From Jeotgalibacillus alimentarius (GTDB lineage: Bacteria > Bacillota > Bacilli > Bacillales > Jeotgalibacillaceae): 64,000 nt of DNA. Location of the stretch: the NCBI RefSeq assembly GCF_000829445.1, contig NZ_JXRQ01000015.1, positions 372,001-436,000 of the forward strand, read 5' to 3'. How positions within the stretch are numbered: position 1 is the first letter of the stretch; the number at the start of each line of letters is the position of its first letter. Of the stretch, positions 41,720 to 50,305 are shown one piece after another. Below the pieces are notes generated by a model that saw nothing but the letters and a program-made list of their open reading frames with translations, had not been told where the DNA came from and ran no database searches. The translations under genes and the position numbers were made by a program.

Positions 41720-43063
41720 ATGCAAAAGAAAAAACTACTTAAGAGAATTGCAGCACCAGTTTTAGGACTTTCATTAATCGCACCAACAACAGGACTTGCA
41801 GCAACAGGGGAGGCGACAGCGGTCACACCGGCCTCAGATCTTCGTTCAACACTTGATCAGCTGCTGTCAGAGCACTATGTACTGGCAGTGAACGCAATGG
41901 TGAAAGATTATAACGATGCACCTGATGAAGAGCAGGCTTATGCAGCACTTAATCAAAATGCACTCGATATGACACCGGCAATTGAATCAATCTACGGTGC
42001 AGAGGGTGCACAACAGTTTGAAGAAATATTCGTTAATCACAATGACTACTCACCAGACTTTGTGGAAGCAGCAAAATCTGATGATGCTGATATGAGAGCT
42101 GCAGCAGAAGCAGAGGTTGAAGAATTCACAAATGAGTTTGGTGCTTTCCTAGCAACAGCAACTGAAGGTAATCTTCCTGAAGAAGCAGCAGTGGAAGTTT
42201 TAACTGCACATGAAATGGATGTTATCAGTGCATTTGACAGCTATGTTGAGGGTGACTACGAAGCATATTTCACTCACTTCATGGAAGGTTATGACAGAAT
42301 GTTTGACATTAGTAAAGCATTATCAGTCGCAATCGTAACGCAAATGCCGGATAACTTTGAAGGATCTACAGCAGATTCACCTGCAGCTGATTTGAGATCT
42401 ACGCTGAATAACCTTGCAGCTGAACACTTTGCACTTGCAACAATGAGCATGCAAAACGGTGTAACAGGCGCACCTGAGTATGATTTTGCTACTTGGGCAG
42501 AGGATATGAATACTGATGAATTTACTGCAGCAATCGGTTCAATCTATGGTGACGAAGGTGCAGCACAGTTCAAGGAAGTATGGACAAGCGAACACATTAA
42601 TGCACAAGCTGACCTTGTGAGCGCAACAGTAGCTGGAGATGAAGAAGGAATTGCAGCAGCTAAAGAAAGTCTGTCTATGTTCACTCAGGAATTCGGTATG
42701 TTCCTTGCAACAGCAACTGAAGGAAACCTCCCTGAAGATGCAGCAATCTCTTCACTTAAGACACACGAAGATCAGGTTGTCGCAGCATTTGACGCTTATG
42801 TAGCTGAAGATTATCAGACGAGCACTGATACATTCCGTGAAGGTTATGCGTTCATGTTTGGTGTAGGCCAGGCACTTGGTGACGCAATCGTGAAGCAAAT
42901 GCCTGATCAATTTGCAGCTGATATGCCTGCAGATATGCCAAATACAGGTCTTGGCGGAGCAGCTGAACAGCAGACACCAGTAGCTGTATGGGTTGCACTT
43001 GCAACAGCGGTTCTTGCAGCAGCAGGATTCGCAATTAAAAAGAAAACAGCTGACCAGCAATAA
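41720..43063 (+). CDS. cell-wall-anchored two-repeat surface protein (MPNTG sorting signal)
   Basis: 447 residues. The signal peptide ends at about residue 28 (GLAATG). Two homologous all-helical repeats of about 165 residues follow, each starting DLRSTL(D/N)xL and containing ExxYGxEGAxQFxE, EFGxFLATATEGNLPE and a closing QMPD. A sorting signal MPNTG (residues 406-410), a hydrophobic helix and KKK end the protein. The repeat family is unnamed to me; similar domains occur in Bacillales exported proteins. The class F-like sortase gene begins 72 bases downstream, so substrate and enzyme are paired. AGGAGAG precedes the ATG. Confidence 0.88.
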   Translation: MQKKKLLKRIAAPVLGLSLIAPTTGLAATGEATAVTPASDLRSTLDQLLSEHYVLAVNAMVKDYNDAPDEEQAYAALNQNALDMTPAIESIYGAEGAQQFEEIFVNHNDYSPDFVEAAKSDDADMRAAAEAEVEEFTNEFGAFLATATEGNLPEEAAVEVLTAHEMDVISAFDSYVEGDYEAYFTHFMEGYDRMFDISKALSVAIVTQMPDNFEGSTADSPAADLRSTLNNLAAEHFALATMSMQNGVTGAPEYDFATWAEDMNTDEFTAAIGSIYGDEGAAQFKEVWTSEHINAQADLVSATVAGDEEGIAAAKESLSMFTQEFGMFLATATEGNLPEDAAISSLKTHEDQVVAAFDAYVAEDYQTSTDTFREGYAFMFGVGQALGDAIVKQMPDQFAADMPADMPNTGLGGAAEQQTPVAVWVALATAVLAAAGFAIKKKTADQQ

Positions 43064-43135
43064 CATAGTCATTGAATAAGCAGAAGAGTGGTTCAGGCCA
43101 CTCTTCTTTATTCACATAAATGGAGGGATCAGGCC

Positions 43136-44119
43136 ATGAAGAAAAAGTTTTTTGTTTTTTTAACGGCGGTAGTACTTCTGAGCGTGATCAGTTATCAGGC
43201 GATCGCTATGAACCAGCCGAAAGAACAATCCGCCCCTGAAAATGAAACACAGGATCTGAAACAGGAAATTGAAGAAGAAACAGCAAAGTTAACAAAAGCA
43301 GTCGCTCACAAAGGAGACGAGTTTGTTCTTCTTGACTCTTTAAAAAAACGTCAGGCAGAGCTTGAAGAACAGCTAAAGATTCAAGAAGAGGGAATTAAAC
43401 CTGCGCGAATCCAGATTCCAAGTCTTGATATTGATACCGGGGTTATTCCGGTAGGGCTTTTGGATAATGGGGAAATGGAAGTGCCTGAATCGACGGAGGT
43501 AACCGGTTGGTACGATCGCGGCGTGCAGCCTGGCGCAGTCGGGAATTCAGTCATAGCCGGTCATGTGGACAGTAAAGAAGGTCCCGCGATTTTCTTTTAT
43601 TTGAAAGACGTTGAAGTTGGCGAACAAATTATTGTAACAGATGAAAACGGCACTGAATTGACTTTTGAGGTAAAAAGAAAAGAAAGTTACGCAACAAATG
43701 AGTCACCAATTGCAGAAATCTTCGGCCCATCTGATAAAAGAAACCTGAACATCATCACGTGTACAGGAACGTTTGATCGTGAGCAGCACTTGTATCCGGA
43801 CAGACTGGTTGTCTATACAGAACTTGTCTCTGAAGATGAACCGTCAGATCCGCTAAAAGTGACATCAGCTCCTGATAATGTAGCTTATGAAGCAGGCTCC
43901 GTCACATGGCATGCAGTACGTAATGACACCGTAATCGGCTACCGCGTCTACAAAAAGTCTGAGCAGGATCCACGCTTTGTCCACGTAGCAAGTGTGTCAG
44001 CGCATGAACGGAAGAGCTACTATGATCCAGATTCTGCCGCCGGTGACCAGTATTATGTCACGGCTGTTAATCTTAAAAAGAAGGAATCTGCACCATCTGA
44101 GAAGGTGACGGGGAATTGA
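43136..44119 (+). CDS. class F-like sortase with C-terminal FnIII-like domain
   Basis: 327 residues from the ATG at 43136 after TGGAGGG. An N-terminal anchor helix and a charged coiled segment (about 30-80) precede the sortase barrel. Catalytic residues are His143 (VIAGHVDS), Cys209 (NIITCTG) and Arg223 (YPDRLVVY), the H-C-R triad in class E/F arrangement. After residue 240 comes a beta domain (APDNVAYEAGSVTWHAV ... VIGYRVYKKS) resembling a fibronectin type III module, unusual for a sortase. It should cleave the MPNTG of the upstream protein and link it to the wall. Confidence 0.9.
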   Translation: MKKKFFVFLTAVVLLSVISYQAIAMNQPKEQSAPENETQDLKQEIEEETAKLTKAVAHKGDEFVLLDSLKKRQAELEEQLKIQEEGIKPARIQIPSLDIDTGVIPVGLLDNGEMEVPESTEVTGWYDRGVQPGAVGNSVIAGHVDSKEGPAIFFYLKDVEVGEQIIVTDENGTELTFEVKRKESYATNESPIAEIFGPSDKRNLNIITCTGTFDREQHLYPDRLVVYTELVSEDEPSDPLKVTSAPDNVAYEAGSVTWHAVRNDTVIGYRVYKKSEQDPRFVHVASVSAHERKSYYDPDSAAGDQYYVTAVNLKKKESAPSEKVTGN

Positions 44120-44125
44120 TTAGGC

Positions 44126-44158
44126 CGCAAAGCGCTGTTGGGTGCTTTGCGTTTTTTT
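44126..44158 (+). terminator. terminator of the sortase locus
   Basis: CGCAAAGC (44126-44133) pairs with GCTTTGCG (44144-44151) and is followed by T7. Confidence 0.88.
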
Positions 44159-44199
44159 GGGGTAGAGGTGGCGCCGGCGGACGGGTACAAAGTCCCGAA

Positions 44200-44325
44200 G
44201 CGTCGAACATCAGCTGATAAGTGTCGAACAGTACAGTGTGAGTGTCGAACATCCAGGCTCAAACGCCGAACCCGCACCACTAAAGAGCGAACCCGACCCC
44301 GTGAACGTCGAACGCCGGTGAACCA
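44200..44325. repeat. 21-bp phased degenerate intergenic array, six units
   Basis: Six consecutive 21-bp units start at 44200, 44221, 44242, 44263, 44284 and 44305. Each has the core NCGAAC at unit positions 4-9 (TCGAAC in four, CCGAAC and GCGAAC in one each). Each unit ends in A, in five cases as AA or GA. The other bases vary. The array is more GC-rich than its surroundings and lies between the sortase terminator and the convergent TetR gene. Frames through it (7-residue RT/VR repeats) lack start signals. Confidence 0.7.
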
Positions 44326-44357
44326 CACCGGCCCGACACACAAACCACCGCCATCAG

Positions 44358-44930
44358 TCACCCCTTCTCCAAATAAGACAGCCCCTCATTCACAAAGCTG
44401 TTAATCAGCACAGCGAGTTTCTCTGGCGGCTGGTCCATGTCGTTTGAGATCCATTCTTTGATCACATGGATCGCGCCGCTGACGACGAATGTACTTAAGT
44501 AAGTCGACTCTGCCTGACGGACGCCGTTATCATTCATCAGGTTGTTCATCATATAACGGCGCGTGAGTTCCATCACTTTTTTCTCAAACGCAGTTGAACC
44601 ATGATTGCTGAGCAATGCCCGGATCACCGCATTATGTTCAATCATATATTCCAGAATTTTTTCAGTAATTTTAAGTGCTTCTTCATTCAGCTCAGTCCTA
44701 TATCGCTGAAGGTAGCGATTCATATCCTCCACGATTTCATCTTCAATCTGACCGAGCAGATCAAAATGATCCTGATAATGTGTATAAAAGGTCGAACGGT
44801 TAATATCTGCCAGTTCACAAATTTCTTTTACGGTTACTGAAGAAATAGGCTTATGACTAAGCAGGCTGATCAGACTTTCCTTCAGCACCATGCGTGTGTA
44901 TTTCTTCCGCTGATCCAGTTTTTCACTCAT
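44358..44930 (-). CDS. TetR-family regulator
   Basis: 190 residues. The N-terminal helix-turn-helix has VKEICELADINRSTFYTHYQDHFDLL, near residues 30-60. The C-terminal ligand and dimer domain is of the TetR_C_8 type found in Firmicutes regulators next to MMPL/YhgE-like membrane genes. It is divergent from the MMPL gene; the shared intergenic region has three copies of ATCCAACA in both orientations, the likely operators. Repression of the MMPL operon is inferred. Confidence 0.9.
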   Translation of the reverse strand: MSEKLDQRKKYTRMVLKESLISLLSHKPISSVTVKEICELADINRSTFYTHYQDHFDLLGQIEDEIVEDMNRYLQRYRTELNEEALKITEKILEYMIEHNAVIRALLSNHGSTAFEKKVMELTRRYMMNNLMNDNGVRQAESTYLSTFVVSGAIHVIKEWISNDMDQPPEKLAVLINSFVNEGLSYLEKG

Positions 44931-44965
44931 ATCATCTAAACTCCTTATGTTAAATGTTTGTGAAA

Positions 44966-45051
44966 ATCCAACATATAATAGACGTCGTGTTGGATAACTG
45001 ACAGAACGAAACAGACTGTCTGTTGAATATCCAACACTGTGTCAATATAAT
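44966..45051 (+). promoter_or_regulatory. MMPL operon promoter with three TetR-type half-sites
   Basis: TTGAAT (45023-45028), a 17-base spacer and TATAAT (45046-45051) form a near-consensus SigA promoter. ATCCAACA occurs at 44966-44973 and 45029-45036, and inverted at 44988-44995; the second copy directly follows the -35. Binding there would block the polymerase. Confidence 0.65.
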
Positions 45052-45148
45052 ATTAGAGTGTATGAAAGTGCTATGCAAGAGAGGATGACGCTTTATCGAC
45101 TGGACGTCACGGGTTATTAAACATAAGAAAAGTATCGTACTTACATTT

Positions 45149-47146
45149 ATGATCATAACGATTATTAGCGTTGCCGCGCAATTTGCGGTTTCAGTTAATT
45201 ACAATATGGCAGATTACCTGCCGGATGATGCGCCGTCCATCGAAGCGGTGGATGTGATGCAGGAAGAATTTGATGAGCCTGTACCAAACGCGAAGGTGAT
45301 GGTTCAGGATGTCACAATTGCTGAAGCGCTTGATTATAAAGAACAGCTTGAAGCAATTGATGGTATCAGCAGCGTCACATGGCTAGATGATGTGATGGAT
45401 CTGACGGTTCCGCTGGAGATGGCCGATCAGGAGATGTTGTCATCTTATTACCAGGATGATGCAGCGCTCATATCGATTACGATTGAAGAAGAGCAGGAAG
45501 TTGCAGTAACGAATGAGATTTATGACCTGATTGGCGATGAAAATGCTTTGACAGGTGAAGCGGTCACAACTGCTGTATCACAGCAAATGGCCGGAGATGA
45601 GTCCATGTATGCAGCCCTGCTGCTGGTTCCGATTATTATCATTATTTTAATTTTATCGACAAACTCATGGATTGAGCCGGTGTTCTTTTTAACGGCGATT
45701 GGCGTGTCGATTCTGATTAATCTGGGGACGAATATTTTCCTCGGAGAAGTGTCATTTATTACACAGTCCGTTGCACCGATTTTGCAGCTGGCGGTTTCGC
45801 TCGATTATGCGATCTTTTTACTTCACAGCTTCTCAGATTACCGTAAAAAGGTCGATGATCCAACAACTGCAATGAAGCTTGCGATGAAGCGCTCTTTCCC
45901 GGCAATCATTGCCAGTGCTTCAACGACATTCTTCGGTTTTATGGCACTGACATTTATGGAGTTTGGCATTGGTTCAGACCTTGGACTTAATCTTGTAAAA
46001 GGGATTCTGCTCAGCTTTATCAGTGTGATTGTCTTTTTACCTGCATTAACACTCATGTTTTATAAATGGATTGATAAGACAAAACATCGTCAGTTCATTC
46101 CTGATTTTAAAGGTGTCGGCAAGCGTGTGATTAAACTGAGAGTACCGAGTCTGATTCTTGTATTACTGTTGATTGTGCCGGCCTTTTTAGCACAGAGCAA
46201 TACGACATTTATCTATGGAGCTGGTGAGCATCCTGAAAACACACGCGCAGGACAGGATGCGGTGGCAACTGAAGAAATTTTTGGCAAGGAAACGCCGATG
46301 GTTCTGCTGGTCCCTGCTGAAGACCGGGGAACCGAAGAAGAACTTGTGCGGGAGCTTGAAACACTAGACAACGTATCAAGCGTTATGTCCTATATAAACG
46401 TTGCAGGCGCGGCGATTCCGCCTGAATATCTTGATGAAACAGTGACAGACCAATTCTACTCAGAGCATTATGCGAGAATCACCATTTTCGCTGAAACAGA
46501 GACAGAAGGGGAAGCAGCGTTCTCTCTGATTGAAGAAGTGAAGGAGACAGCTGACAGTTACTATGATGATGCTCATCTTCTTGGTGAGAGTGTCACGCTC
46601 TATGACATGAGAGAGATTGTACAAAAAGATAATACGTTTGTGAATGTGATGACTGTTGTAACAGTCGCCCTCGTATTACTGCTGACATTCCGTTCACTGT
46701 CAATTCCGGTCGTTTTACTTATTACAATTCAGGCATCAGTCTGGATTAACCTGGCGATTCCGTACTTTACGGATGCACCGCTTGTCTATATCGGTTATCT
46801 GCTGATCAGTACGATTCAGCTCGCTGCAACAGTAGATTACGGGATATTATTCACGGAAAACTACTACAAGCTCAGACAGGAAATGTCTGCACTTGATGCC
46901 ATTAAAAAGACGATAGATGAAAAGCTGTTTGCGATCTTTGTATCAGCTTCTATTCTTTCAAGTGTCGGATTTATCTTATGGATCACCTCAACAAACCCGG
47001 TTGTTTCTTCAATTGGCCTATTACTTGGGCGCGGGGCGCTGCTTGCTTTTATCATGGTGGTATTCGTACTGCCTGCGCTGCTTGTCATCTTTGATAAAGT
47101 CATTGAAAAAACAACGTGGAAAGCAAATTTTTTTAAGGGGAAATGA
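45149..47146 (+). CDS. MMPL/RND-superfamily transporter
   Basis: 665 residues from the first in-frame ATG. Two halves each have an extracytoplasmic domain and about five helices, with MMPL hallmarks such as APILQLAVSLDYAIFLLHSFSDYRK and STIQLAATVDYGILFTENYYKLR. However, the coding pattern continues upstream (FIDWTSRVIKHKKSIVLTF, codons from 45092) and is needed to complete the first helix. No ATG, GTG or TTG lies between the in-frame stop at 45086 and 45149. Either an ATC start at 45095 (AGAGG site ten bases before) or a one-base insertion is likely. It exports lipids or hydrophobic compounds. Confidence 0.85.
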   Translation: MIITIISVAAQFAVSVNYNMADYLPDDAPSIEAVDVMQEEFDEPVPNAKVMVQDVTIAEALDYKEQLEAIDGISSVTWLDDVMDLTVPLEMADQEMLSSYYQDDAALISITIEEEQEVAVTNEIYDLIGDENALTGEAVTTAVSQQMAGDESMYAALLLVPIIIIILILSTNSWIEPVFFLTAIGVSILINLGTNIFLGEVSFITQSVAPILQLAVSLDYAIFLLHSFSDYRKKVDDPTTAMKLAMKRSFPAIIASASTTFFGFMALTFMEFGIGSDLGLNLVKGILLSFISVIVFLPALTLMFYKWIDKTKHRQFIPDFKGVGKRVIKLRVPSLILVLLLIVPAFLAQSNTTFIYGAGEHPENTRAGQDAVATEEIFGKETPMVLLVPAEDRGTEEELVRELETLDNVSSVMSYINVAGAAIPPEYLDETVTDQFYSEHYARITIFAETETEGEAAFSLIEEVKETADSYYDDAHLLGESVTLYDMREIVQKDNTFVNVMTVVTVALVLLLTFRSLSIPVVLLITIQASVWINLAIPYFTDAPLVYIGYLLISTIQLAATVDYGILFTENYYKLRQEMSALDAIKKTIDEKLFAIFVSASILSSVGFILWITSTNPVVSSIGLLLGRGALLAFIMVVFVLPALLVIFDKVIEKTTWKANFFKGK

Positions 47147-47148
47147 AT

Positions 47149-48966
47149 ATGACATTTAAACGTACAAGTGCCGCCTCTGCAGCGATCCTGCTTGCTATGC
47201 CCACACTTCTGGTCTCAGCGGAAACGGACACTTCCACTGATACGCCGTCTGCTGAAGGTGAAGGCACGTTTGATCAGAAAACAGAAGTCGTCTATGCAAC
47301 GCTTGATGCAGCCGGGGAGCAGGAAAATCTTTATGTGGTAAATCAGTTCACAGTGAATGATTTTGGTGAAATGACTGATTTCGGTGACTACACAAGCGTG
47401 CAGAACCTGACTGACCTGACGCCGCTTGAACAGGACGGGGAACAGATCACATTTACTGCGCAGGAAGAAGAGTTTTACTATCAAGGCAATATGGACGATA
47501 GAGCACTGCCGTGGGATTTTGATATCAGTTATTCTTTAAACGGTGAAAACACTGATGTCAAATCACTGATTGGTGAAAATGGACAGCTTGAAATCCAGGT
47601 TGATACTTCGAGAAATACTGAAGGCGAAGAAAGATTCTTCAACAATTATATGGTTCAGATCACGATGACTTTTGATGCTGACCGTTTTAAAAATATTGAA
47701 GCGCCGGATGGAACCATCGCATCTGCCGGTAAAAACAGACAGGTGACATTCACCGTCATGCCTGAAAAAGAAGAAAGCTTTACTGTGAATGCAGATGTGA
47801 CTGACCTTGAAATGGAAGCGATTGAAATGGCAGCTGTCCCATCATCTGTTTCAATTGAAGCGCCAGATACAGGTGAAGTAAAAGAAGAAATGACGTCACT
47901 GTCTGATGCAACTGCTGAAGTAAACAATGGTGTAGGCGCACTGCAGACAGGAATTGCTGAATTGAACAATGGAACTGCCAGTCTCTACGACGGCTCAGCA
48001 CAGTTCCAAAATGGGCTCAGTCAACTCTCAGGTAACGCAGGCGGTCTGATCGAAGGTTCATCATCCATTCAGCAGGCGCTGAATCAGATGAGCGAATCTG
48101 TCGGTGCGGGAATCGGTGAAGTGGATACAAGCCAGTTCAGTGAGCTTCCTGGCGCTTTTAGACAGATTGCCGGAGGTCTTGAAGAAGTAGGGAATGGCCT
48201 TACAACATTAAGTACCAACTATGAACAGGTTTACCACGCGCTTGATCAGGCGATCGCAGCAGTACCTGAACATCAGATCACAGAAGCTGAGATCGCAGCA
48301 CTTTATGAAAGTGAAGCGGATGAAGCGACAGTTAATAAGCTTGTTGAAAGCTACAAGTCTTCACTTGCAGTGAAAGAAACCTACAGACAGACACAGGAAG
48401 CATTTGCTGCTGTGCCAGGTGCTCTTGGCTCAAGTACGGGAGCAATCAGCGAAATGAGCAGCACGCTTCATACAGTTGCGAATCAGCTTGAAAGCGGGCT
48501 CGCAGCAACCAATATGGATGAGTCACTCGGGCAGCTGCAGCAGGGTCTGCGGACACTTGCGGCTAACTACAGCGAATTTCATGCCGGATTAACTGAGTAT
48601 ACTGGCGGAGTTGCATCTCTTGAAGGCTCATATGGTGAACTTCACAGCGGTATCGGCGGTCTGACAGGCGGCACAGCTGAACTTGAAAGTGGAGCAGGTG
48701 CGCTTTACGATGGCACATCTGAGCTTGCTTCAGCAACAAGCGAACTGCCTGACCAGCTGCAGGAAGAAATTGATGCCATGATCAGCGAATTTGATAAATC
48801 AGACTTTGAACCAGTGTCATTTGTCTCCGAACAAAATGATAAGGTAGAAGCTGTACAGTTTGTGATTAAAACGGATAGTCTGAAAAAAGATGATACAGAA
48901 GAAGCAGAGGGTGAAGCCGTTAAAGAGAAGAGCTTCTGGGACCGGCTGATAGAACTCTTTAAATAA
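47149..48966 (+). CDS. exported coiled-coil protein, YhgE/Pip-like, partner of MMPL
   Basis: 605 or 606 residues from the ATG at 47149 (AAGGGG eight bases upstream); an ATG at 47143 overlaps the MMPL stop. A signal sequence (SAAILLAMPTLLVSA) precedes a beta-rich domain (about 40-240). After that comes a long region of 7/11-residue repeats such as LNNGTASLYDGSAQFQNGLSQL and LESGAGALYDGTSELASATSEL, the tape-measure pattern of YhgE/Pip proteins. The C-terminus is amphipathic and charged, without an evident anchor helix. The TetR-MMPL-YhgE-like trio suggests an envelope-spanning export assembly. Confidence 0.82.
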   Translation: MTFKRTSAASAAILLAMPTLLVSAETDTSTDTPSAEGEGTFDQKTEVVYATLDAAGEQENLYVVNQFTVNDFGEMTDFGDYTSVQNLTDLTPLEQDGEQITFTAQEEEFYYQGNMDDRALPWDFDISYSLNGENTDVKSLIGENGQLEIQVDTSRNTEGEERFFNNYMVQITMTFDADRFKNIEAPDGTIASAGKNRQVTFTVMPEKEESFTVNADVTDLEMEAIEMAAVPSSVSIEAPDTGEVKEEMTSLSDATAEVNNGVGALQTGIAELNNGTASLYDGSAQFQNGLSQLSGNAGGLIEGSSSIQQALNQMSESVGAGIGEVDTSQFSELPGAFRQIAGGLEEVGNGLTTLSTNYEQVYHALDQAIAAVPEHQITEAEIAALYESEADEATVNKLVESYKSSLAVKETYRQTQEAFAAVPGALGSSTGAISEMSSTLHTVANQLESGLAATNMDESLGQLQQGLRTLAANYSEFHAGLTEYTGGVASLEGSYGELHSGIGGLTGGTAELESGAGALYDGTSELASATSELPDQLQEEIDAMISEFDKSDFEPVSFVSEQNDKVEAVQFVIKTDSLKKDDTEEAEGEAVKEKSFWDRLIELFK

Positions 48967-48980
48967 AATCCAATAAAAAA

Positions 48981-49017
48981 AGGTCTATCTGAGAAAATTC
49001 AGATAGGCTTTTTTTAT
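48981..49017. terminator. bidirectional terminator
   Basis: CTATCTGA pairs with TCAGATAG (arms within 48981-48992 and 48999-49009) with A7 before and T7 after. Confidence 0.85.
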
Positions 49018-49799
49018 TGTACATGCTTATTAATAAATTGCAGCGCAGCTTTTACATGACTGAAAGTGGTCAGGGATTTTATATCTGTCTGTAATGACGT
49101 CAATTTCTGTGCAAGTGACGGCTGGATGCCGGTGAAAATGGCGTTCGTACCTGTAAGTGTGATTAGTTTTTGAAGATCGAACAGGTGGCTGACTGCAATT
49201 TCATTCATCTCCACCAGGCCGGATAGATCAATGATCAGATAATGATCGTCAGTCTTCTGGAGATAATTCATGACATTATTGATCACCATCTCATAACGGT
49301 GCTCATTCAATTGTCCAATGATCGGCAAAACTGAGGCAGAATCATTAACCGGGACGATGGGTGTAGACATTTGTTCCATTTCCTCAAAGTATGTATCAAG
49401 CTGGTCTTTTTGCTTCATATTTTCAGTAATATCTTTCTGAACACCAACAAAATACACTTTATCATCTAAATATAATGGATCTATAAATAACTCATTCCAG
49501 AAAATTTCATTGTCTTTTGTATAATTTAAAATCTGCACATTCACTGATTCAGCCGCTCTTATGCTATCTCTCAACTGATTGACTGTTGCGGGATCTGTTT
49601 TTTTTCCCTGCAGAAAGCGGCAGTTACGACCGAGCACTTCTTCTTCACAGTAACCTGTCATATCAAGAAATCCTTTATTCGTATAAATAATCGGGTTATC
49701 AGGAAGAGAGGAGTCCGTTATAATCAATCCTGCTCTTGTATAATCAAGCGCTTTTTCTATAAATTTTGCGAGTTCTTTATTGTTTTCAGATAATATCAA
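49014..49799 (-). CDS. ytvA: YtvA/PfyP, LOV-STAS blue-light photoreceptor
   Basis: 261 residues, exactly the length of B. subtilis YtvA. The LOV domain has the photoactive cysteine in GRNCRFLQG (Cys60) that forms an adduct with FMN, and the QKDITE end of the PAS core. A Jalpha linker leads to a STAS domain (about 150-261) with LIIDLSGLVEMNEIAVSHLFDL. In B. subtilis it joins the stressosome and passes blue light to the SigB general stress response. It is monocistronic and convergent with the YhgE-like gene. Confidence 0.95.
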   Translation of the reverse strand: MILSENNKELAKFIEKALDYTRAGLIITDSSLPDNPIIYTNKGFLDMTGYCEEEVLGRNCRFLQGKKTDPATVNQLRDSIRAAESVNVQILNYTKDNEIFWNELFIDPLYLDDKVYFVGVQKDITENMKQKDQLDTYFEEMEQMSTPIVPVNDSASVLPIIGQLNEHRYEMVINNVMNYLQKTDDHYLIIDLSGLVEMNEIAVSHLFDLQKLITLTGTNAIFTGIQPSLAQKLTSLQTDIKSLTTFSHVKAALQFINKHVQ

Positions 49800-50027
49800 C
49801 TATGTCACCTGCTTTATTATTCTTACTTTCTATCTTACCAAACCGACGGGAAATGAATAAGTAATATGATAATTTTTACCCATAATACTTTAACTCTAAT
49901 CCTTCGTAAAAATATATAAATTTATCATGTGTTCTAATTTTATTTATATTCACCCTCTTCAACCAGCGTTTTATGATTTACTTTTAGAACATTTGTTCGT
50001 ATAATAAAAGTAAGAGGAGGAGTGGTC

Positions 50028-50249
50028 ATGAAAGAAAAATTATCCCTTTACCGGCAGAGCGGCCTTACTGTTAAAATGATCTATATGAAAAATGATGGTG
50101 TCTGTTCTGAGAGACGCGTGTTGATCAGAAAGCTCGGTGAAACTTCTTTTACAGCATACTGCCTGAAAAGAAAGGCTGTACGTACTTTTCACTATGACCG
50201 GATCTTATCAATTAAACCCATCATCAAAAGAGAAAAACTGATTATCTGA
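50028..50249 (+). CDS. small WYL-like domain protein
   Basis: 73 residues from the ATG at 50028, seven bases after AGGAGG. VKMIYMKNDGVCSERRVLIRKLGETSFTAYCLKRKAVRTFHYDRILSIKPI follows the WYL-domain pattern (a strand, R-x-I, a central AYC, R-T-F-x-x-D-R-I). Here the domain stands alone without a helix-turn-helix. WYL domains bind nucleic acid or nucleotide ligands in regulators of CRISPR and other systems; stand-alone forms occur in Bacillus with unknown roles. Confidence 0.75.
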   Translation: MKEKLSLYRQSGLTVKMIYMKNDGVCSERRVLIRKLGETSFTAYCLKRKAVRTFHYDRILSIKPIIKREKLII

Positions 50250-50258
50250 CCATATAAA

Positions 50259-50295
50259 AGAGTCCTCCCGGAAGCGAATGCTTCGAAAGGACTCT
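50259..50295. terminator. bidirectional terminator
   Basis: AGAGTCCT (50259-50266) pairs with AGGACTCT (50288-50295), with an inner GAAGC/GCTTC stem. Confidence 0.75.
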
Positions 50296-50305
50296 GACAT
50301 ACATA

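Noticed and set aside
44200-44325. CRISPR array
   Set aside because: Unit length is only 21 bp with a 6-base core; there is no conserved repeat of 24 bases or more, no spacer uniformity and no cas gene nearby.
44053-44404. Coding frames on both strands through the 21-bp array (7-residue repeats rich in Arg)
   Set aside because: No ribosome binding site. The periodicity is forced by 21 being a multiple of three, and one frame runs through a terminator.
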